A stretch of DNA of 64,000 bases from NCBI RefSeq assembly GCF_020524485.1, contig NZ_JAIVLF010000008.1:58518-122517 (forward strand). The letters are read 5' to 3'. Below the pieces are notes generated by a model. That model worked only from the letters and a program-made list of their open reading frames with translations, did not search any database and was not told the DNA's origin. Below, piece by piece: positions 61,515 to 64,000 of the stretch; the stretch's first letter is position 1, and every line of letters begins with the position of its first letter. The position numbers and the translations under genes were made by a program. This stretch comes from Novosphingobium profundi. Lineage in GTDB: Bacteria; Pseudomonadota; Alphaproteobacteria; Sphingomonadales; Sphingomonadaceae.

Positions 61515-61551
61515 TATCCGGTAGGCGGATACAATATCCGCCTACCGGCAT
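61515..61551. promoter_or_regulatory. Regulon palindrome site P (double, at the iclR promoter)
   Basis: TATCCG-GTAGG-CGGATA (perfect symmetry) and TATCCG-CCTAC-CGGCAT, offset by 20 bases. Together they form a larger palindrome with 14-bp arms around CAA at 61518-61548. It is the most elaborate copy of the motif in the window and lies directly upstream of the regulator gene. Confidence 0.82.
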
Positions 61552-61592
61552 GAATTTCCGCGAACTTGAGTTGGATCAATGATCGCGCGGCC

Positions 61593-62732
61593 TTACCAGG
61601 CCGGCACGATCACCTGTCGGATAGCCTCGCCCGAGGCCAACTTGTCCATCGATTCGTTGATCTCCTCGAGCGGCCCCACGGACGTGAGGAGCTTCTCGAT
61701 GGGCAGGCGGCCTGCGCGCCACAGCTTGATGTAGCGCGGGATGTCACGGGCAGGGATGGCCGAACCCATGTAGCTGCCCATCAGCGTCTTGCCGTCGGCG
61801 ACAAGTGAGACGGCCTTGATCGAGAGGTCCTCGTCGGGATTGGGAAGGCCAACGGTGACGATGCGTCCACCGCGCCGTGCCGAATTGTAGGCCGCGGCCA
61901 GGACGGCGGCCTTGCCAACCGTCTCGATCACGACATCGCTACCCATCGCGGCTTCGTCTTCGCCAGGAGCGCTGGCCGTGGCCGCGCCCAGTTCGAGCGC
62001 CAGTGCGCGCTTGGCGGGCGAGGGGTCGATAGCGTGGACCGGCTGCGCGCCAGCGGCGAGCGCACCGAGCAGGGCCGAGAGGCCAACGCCGCCCAAGCCG
62101 TAGATAGTGACGCTTTCGCCCGGACGGACCTGGGCCGTGTTCATCACCGCGCCCACGCCCGTCAGGACCGCGCAGCCGAAGAGAGCGGCGGTTTCGGGCG
62201 AGATGTCGGAATCGATCTTCACCAGCGAACGGCGGTCGACCACGGCCTGGGTGGCAAAGGCCGAGCAGCCCAGATGATGGTGGATCGTCTCGCCATCGCA
62301 GGACAGGCGCGAGCCGCCGCGCAGGAGTTCGCCCTTGCCGTTGGCCGCTGCGCCGACGCTGCACAGGTATCCCTCGCCCGAAAGGCATTCCTCGCACTGG
62401 CCGCACGAGGGAAGGAACACGAGCACGCAGCGGTCGCCCACGGCAAGGCCCGGTTCCTCGGGATCGCCCAGCGCAAGGACGGTGGCCGCAGCTTCGTGGC
62501 CCAGCGCCATCGGCATCGGGCGCGGACGGTCGCCGTTCACGACCGAGAGGTCGGAGTGGCAGATGCCTGCGGCATCAATGCGGACGAGAACTTCGCCGGG
62601 CTTGGGATCGGCGAGATCGATCGGCTTCACGTCCAGCGGCGCGCTGTCCGCGTACGGCTTTGCGTGGCCGCCCGAGCTTGAAAGCACGGCAGCGGCAATG
62701 CGGCGGTTCATGACAGGGGTTTCCTTGCTCAT
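61593..62732 (-). CDS. Zinc-dependent alcohol dehydrogenase
   Basis: Medium-chain Zn alcohol dehydrogenase of 379 residues. The catalytic zinc positions are in AAGICHSDL and ALGHEAAATV, the structural zinc cysteines are CGQCEECLSGEGYLC, and the NAD motif is IYGLGGVGLSALLGALAAG. This is the class-III-like group that includes aryl-alcohol and mycothiol/factor-dependent enzymes. I start at the ATG that overlaps the upstream stop (ATGA); ATG 62711 is an alternative. It probably forms an operon with the two genes upstream and runs toward iclR. Confidence 0.9.
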   Translation of the reverse strand: MSKETPVMNRRIAAAVLSSSGGHAKPYADSAPLDVKPIDLADPKPGEVLVRIDAAGICHSDLSVVNGDRPRPMPMALGHEAAATVLALGDPEEPGLAVGDRCVLVFLPSCGQCEECLSGEGYLCSVGAAANGKGELLRGGSRLSCDGETIHHHLGCSAFATQAVVDRRSLVKIDSDISPETAALFGCAVLTGVGAVMNTAQVRPGESVTIYGLGGVGLSALLGALAAGAQPVHAIDPSPAKRALALELGAATASAPGEDEAAMGSDVVIETVGKAAVLAAAYNSARRGGRIVTVGLPNPDEDLSIKAVSLVADGKTLMGSYMGSAIPARDIPRYIKLWRAGRLPIEKLLTSVGPLEEINESMDKLASGEAIRQVIVPAW

Positions 62733-63589
62733 CAGATCTGCGCCCACTTCTTTTCGAATGCAGTGACCTCGTCGAAACCGATCAACGAGGAGAATTCCTT
62801 GAAACTGAACAGCCCGTCCGGATTGGCCGTGCCCTGCTCCTTGAGCCCGCGCAGCGCGTTCTCCATCGCGCTGCAGGCGGCAAGCGCCATGAGCGAGGGA
62901 TAGATGGCATAGGCAAGGCCGAGGTCGGCCAGCGTCTCGGCCGAAGGCATGGGTTCGCCCGAGCTGTTCGACATGTTGGCCATGACCGGCAGGGGCAGGT
63001 CACGGCAGGCGATGCGGATTTCCTCGTTGGTGGCCAGCGCCTCGGGGAAGAGGACGTCCGCGCCCGCAGAGGCATAGGCCTCCATGCGGCGCATGACCCC
63101 GTCCATGCCCTCGGACTGGTAGGCATCGGTGCGCGCGATGATGACGAAGTTCTCATCCTGGCGCGCGTCGACCGCGACCTTGATCTTCTCGACCATGTCC
63201 TCGGCCGCGATGATCCGCTTGTGCGGGGTGTGGCCGCATTTCTTGGGAAATTCCTGGTCCTCGAGCTGGATGGCGGTGACGCCCGCTTCCTCGTAGCCCT
63301 TGACCGTGTGGTGTACGTTGAGCAGGCCGCCGTATCCGGTATCGCCATCTGCGATGACCCCGGCCTTGCTCGTGCGAACCAGCGTTTCCATCCGGTTCTT
63401 CATCTCGGTGTAGGTGGCTATGCCGGCGTCGGGGAGGCCCCAGGCCGAAGCGGTCAGCCAGTAGCCGGTGCCGTAGACGAGGTCGAAGCCGACCTTGTCG
63501 GCAATCACGGCCGCAATCATGTCCTGAACGCCGGGAACGGCAAAGAACTTGCCCGCGCGCAGCTTCTCCCGGAAGATCGGATTTGCCAT
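62732..63589 (-). CDS. Isocitrate lyase/PEP mutase superfamily enzyme
   Basis: TIM-barrel C-C lyase of 285 residues. Metal-binding VIADGDTGYGG (81-87) and the active-site loop KKCGH (116-120, Cys118) identify a lyase such as 2-methylisocitrate lyase, oxaloacetate hydrolase or 2,3-dimethylmalate lyase, rather than a phosphonate mutase. 2,3-Dimethylmalate lyase belongs to a nicotinate-degradation route, which is compatible with other C-N families nearby, but this is only suggestive. GAGGGCC precedes the chosen ATG. Confidence 0.88.
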   Translation of the reverse strand: MANPIFREKLRAGKFFAVPGVQDMIAAVIADKVGFDLVYGTGYWLTASAWGLPDAGIATYTEMKNRMETLVRTSKAGVIADGDTGYGGLLNVHHTVKGYEEAGVTAIQLEDQEFPKKCGHTPHKRIIAAEDMVEKIKVAVDARQDENFVIIARTDAYQSEGMDGVMRRMEAYASAGADVLFPEALATNEEIRIACRDLPLPVMANMSNSSGEPMPSAETLADLGLAYAIYPSLMALAACSAMENALRGLKEQGTANPDGLFSFKEFSSLIGFDEVTAFEKKWAQI

Positions 63590-63652
63590 CAGGCCCTCAT
63601 GTCTTGTGCAGGGTCGGTTCCGTGCCGCCCTGAATGTTCTTGAACAGGAAAG

Positions 63653-63681
63653 CGGGAGGCACCCACCTGGAGTGCCTCCCG
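63653..63681 (-). terminator. Hairpin after the hydantoinase-B-like gene
   Basis: CGGGAGGCAC / GTGCCTCCCG stem, 9-base loop, weak T-rich tail on the reverse strand (CTTTCCTGTTC). It lies 15 bases beyond the stop and 64 bases before the next start, so it may act as a partial terminator within the operon. Confidence 0.55.
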
Positions 63682-63695
63682 ACCAACCACGTTTC

Positions 63696-64000
63696 TTATT
63701 CGGCCGCTTCCGCCGTGCGCCACATGGGCTGCTTGGGAGCGGGGAGGCCGGTTTCTTCGAGGCAGTTTGCGCGCAGGGTTTCGATGTCGGGACCGAAGTT
63801 GAAGACATCGACCTCGCCGCGTTCGGCGCGCATCTTTTCGCGCAGGGCCTGGGTGGCCGCCTCGTCGACCGCGCCGTTCGTGATGACGACGCCGTAGTCG
63901 AGAGCGCCGGTCTCGGTGACGAGGCCCTGGCCGATTTCTTTGAGGATGAGAGCGGGGTCGCGCTCGAGCGGGTCGCCCCAGCCACCGCCGCCCCAGGTGA
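63696..64000 (-). CDS. Hydantoinase B/oxoprolinase family, C-terminal end
   Basis: The last 101 codons of a reverse-strand gene that continues beyond the window. The translation includes TWGGGGWGDPLERDPALIL, then YGVVITNGAVDEAATQALR and a C-terminal PMWRTAEAAE. The GGGGWGDP-ERDP block and the YGVV-----VD--AT--LR block are characteristic of the C-terminal part of N-methylhydantoinase B / acetophenone carboxylase / acetone carboxylase alpha-type proteins. These ATP-dependent enzymes open cyclic amides or carboxylate ketones; the reaction here is unknown. A hydantoinase-A-like partner is expected upstream, outside the window. Confidence 0.85.
   Translation of the reverse strand, partial: TWGGGGWGDPLERDPALILKEIGQGLVTETGALDYGVVITNGAVDEAATQALREKMRAERGEVDVFNFGPDIETLRANCLEETGLPAPKQPMWRTAEAAE

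Noticed and set aside
1..64000. CRISPR arrays, tRNA/rRNA genes, insertion sequences, integrase or attachment repeats
   Set aside because: No spaced direct repeats, no tRNA cloverleaf near gene borders, and no transposase or integrase motifs were seen. The cluster may have been acquired, but no mobility gene shows it.

Overview
The window looks like a GC-rich alphaproteobacterial chromosome, most likely a sphingomonad (Novosphingobium/Sphingobium-like). The reasons are the ntrY-ntrX-hfq-hflX-mazG order at the left end, an Hfq with two Sm domains, two large TonB-dependent receptors and a dense block of catabolic genes. The genus is inference.

Layout. 1-5625 is core housekeeping DNA: nitrogen two-component system, tandem Hfq, HflX GTPase, MazG. 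5681-7429 is an acyl-CoA dehydrogenase with its own operator-like dyad. From about 7.5 to 61.6 kb lies a very large accessory catabolic region. 7.6-18.0 kb holds many exported esterases or hydrolases, a DUF1838 protein, a cytochrome c and a GPH-type transporter. 18.2-20.4 kb holds a ureidoglycolate-lyase-like protein, a small unknown protein and a methyltransferase. 20.4-26.7 kb is a reverse-strand operon (hydrolase, kinase-fold protein, MFS, two hydrolases, amidohydrolase). 26.9-32.2 kb holds TonB receptor 1, a transporter and a hydrolase. 32.3-40.8 kb holds an M24-fold enzyme, three luciferase-like flavin monooxygenase-family proteins, a hydrolase, an FAD monooxygenase and a transporter. 40.9-49.0 kb holds a second small-protein/methyltransferase pair, a second DUF1838 protein, a VAO-type flavoenzyme, a transporter, a Gfo/Idh oxidoreductase and a SUMF1-fold protein. 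49.2-60.5 kb holds TonB receptor 2, a VOC protein, an isochorismatase-fold hydrolase, a flavin amine oxidase, a PuuE-like deacetylase, an FAD hydroxylase and an aldehyde dehydrogenase. An IclR regulator, a Zn alcohol dehydrogenase, an isocitrate-lyase-superfamily enzyme and the end of a hydantoinase-B-like gene close the window.

How it may work together. A palindrome TRTCCG-N5-CGGAYA recurs in sixteen intergenic gaps between 7.5 and 61.6 kb, about one per transcription unit. The most elaborate copy, a double site, lies in front of the iclR gene. I infer one IclR-controlled regulon of about 54 kb: uptake by two paralogous TonB receptors, hydrolysis in the periplasm, import by MFS carriers, then flavin-dependent oxygenation, C-N or ester hydrolysis, methyl transfer and dehydrogenation in the cytoplasm. 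The substrate cannot be read from the sequence. Several families suggest a compound with C-N bonds. Many modules are duplicated (TonB receptor, DUF1838, methyltransferase plus small protein, GPH carrier, hydrolases with His at the nucleophile position), which suggests two related substrates or two halves of one substrate.

I saw no tRNA, rRNA, CRISPR array, transposase or integrase.
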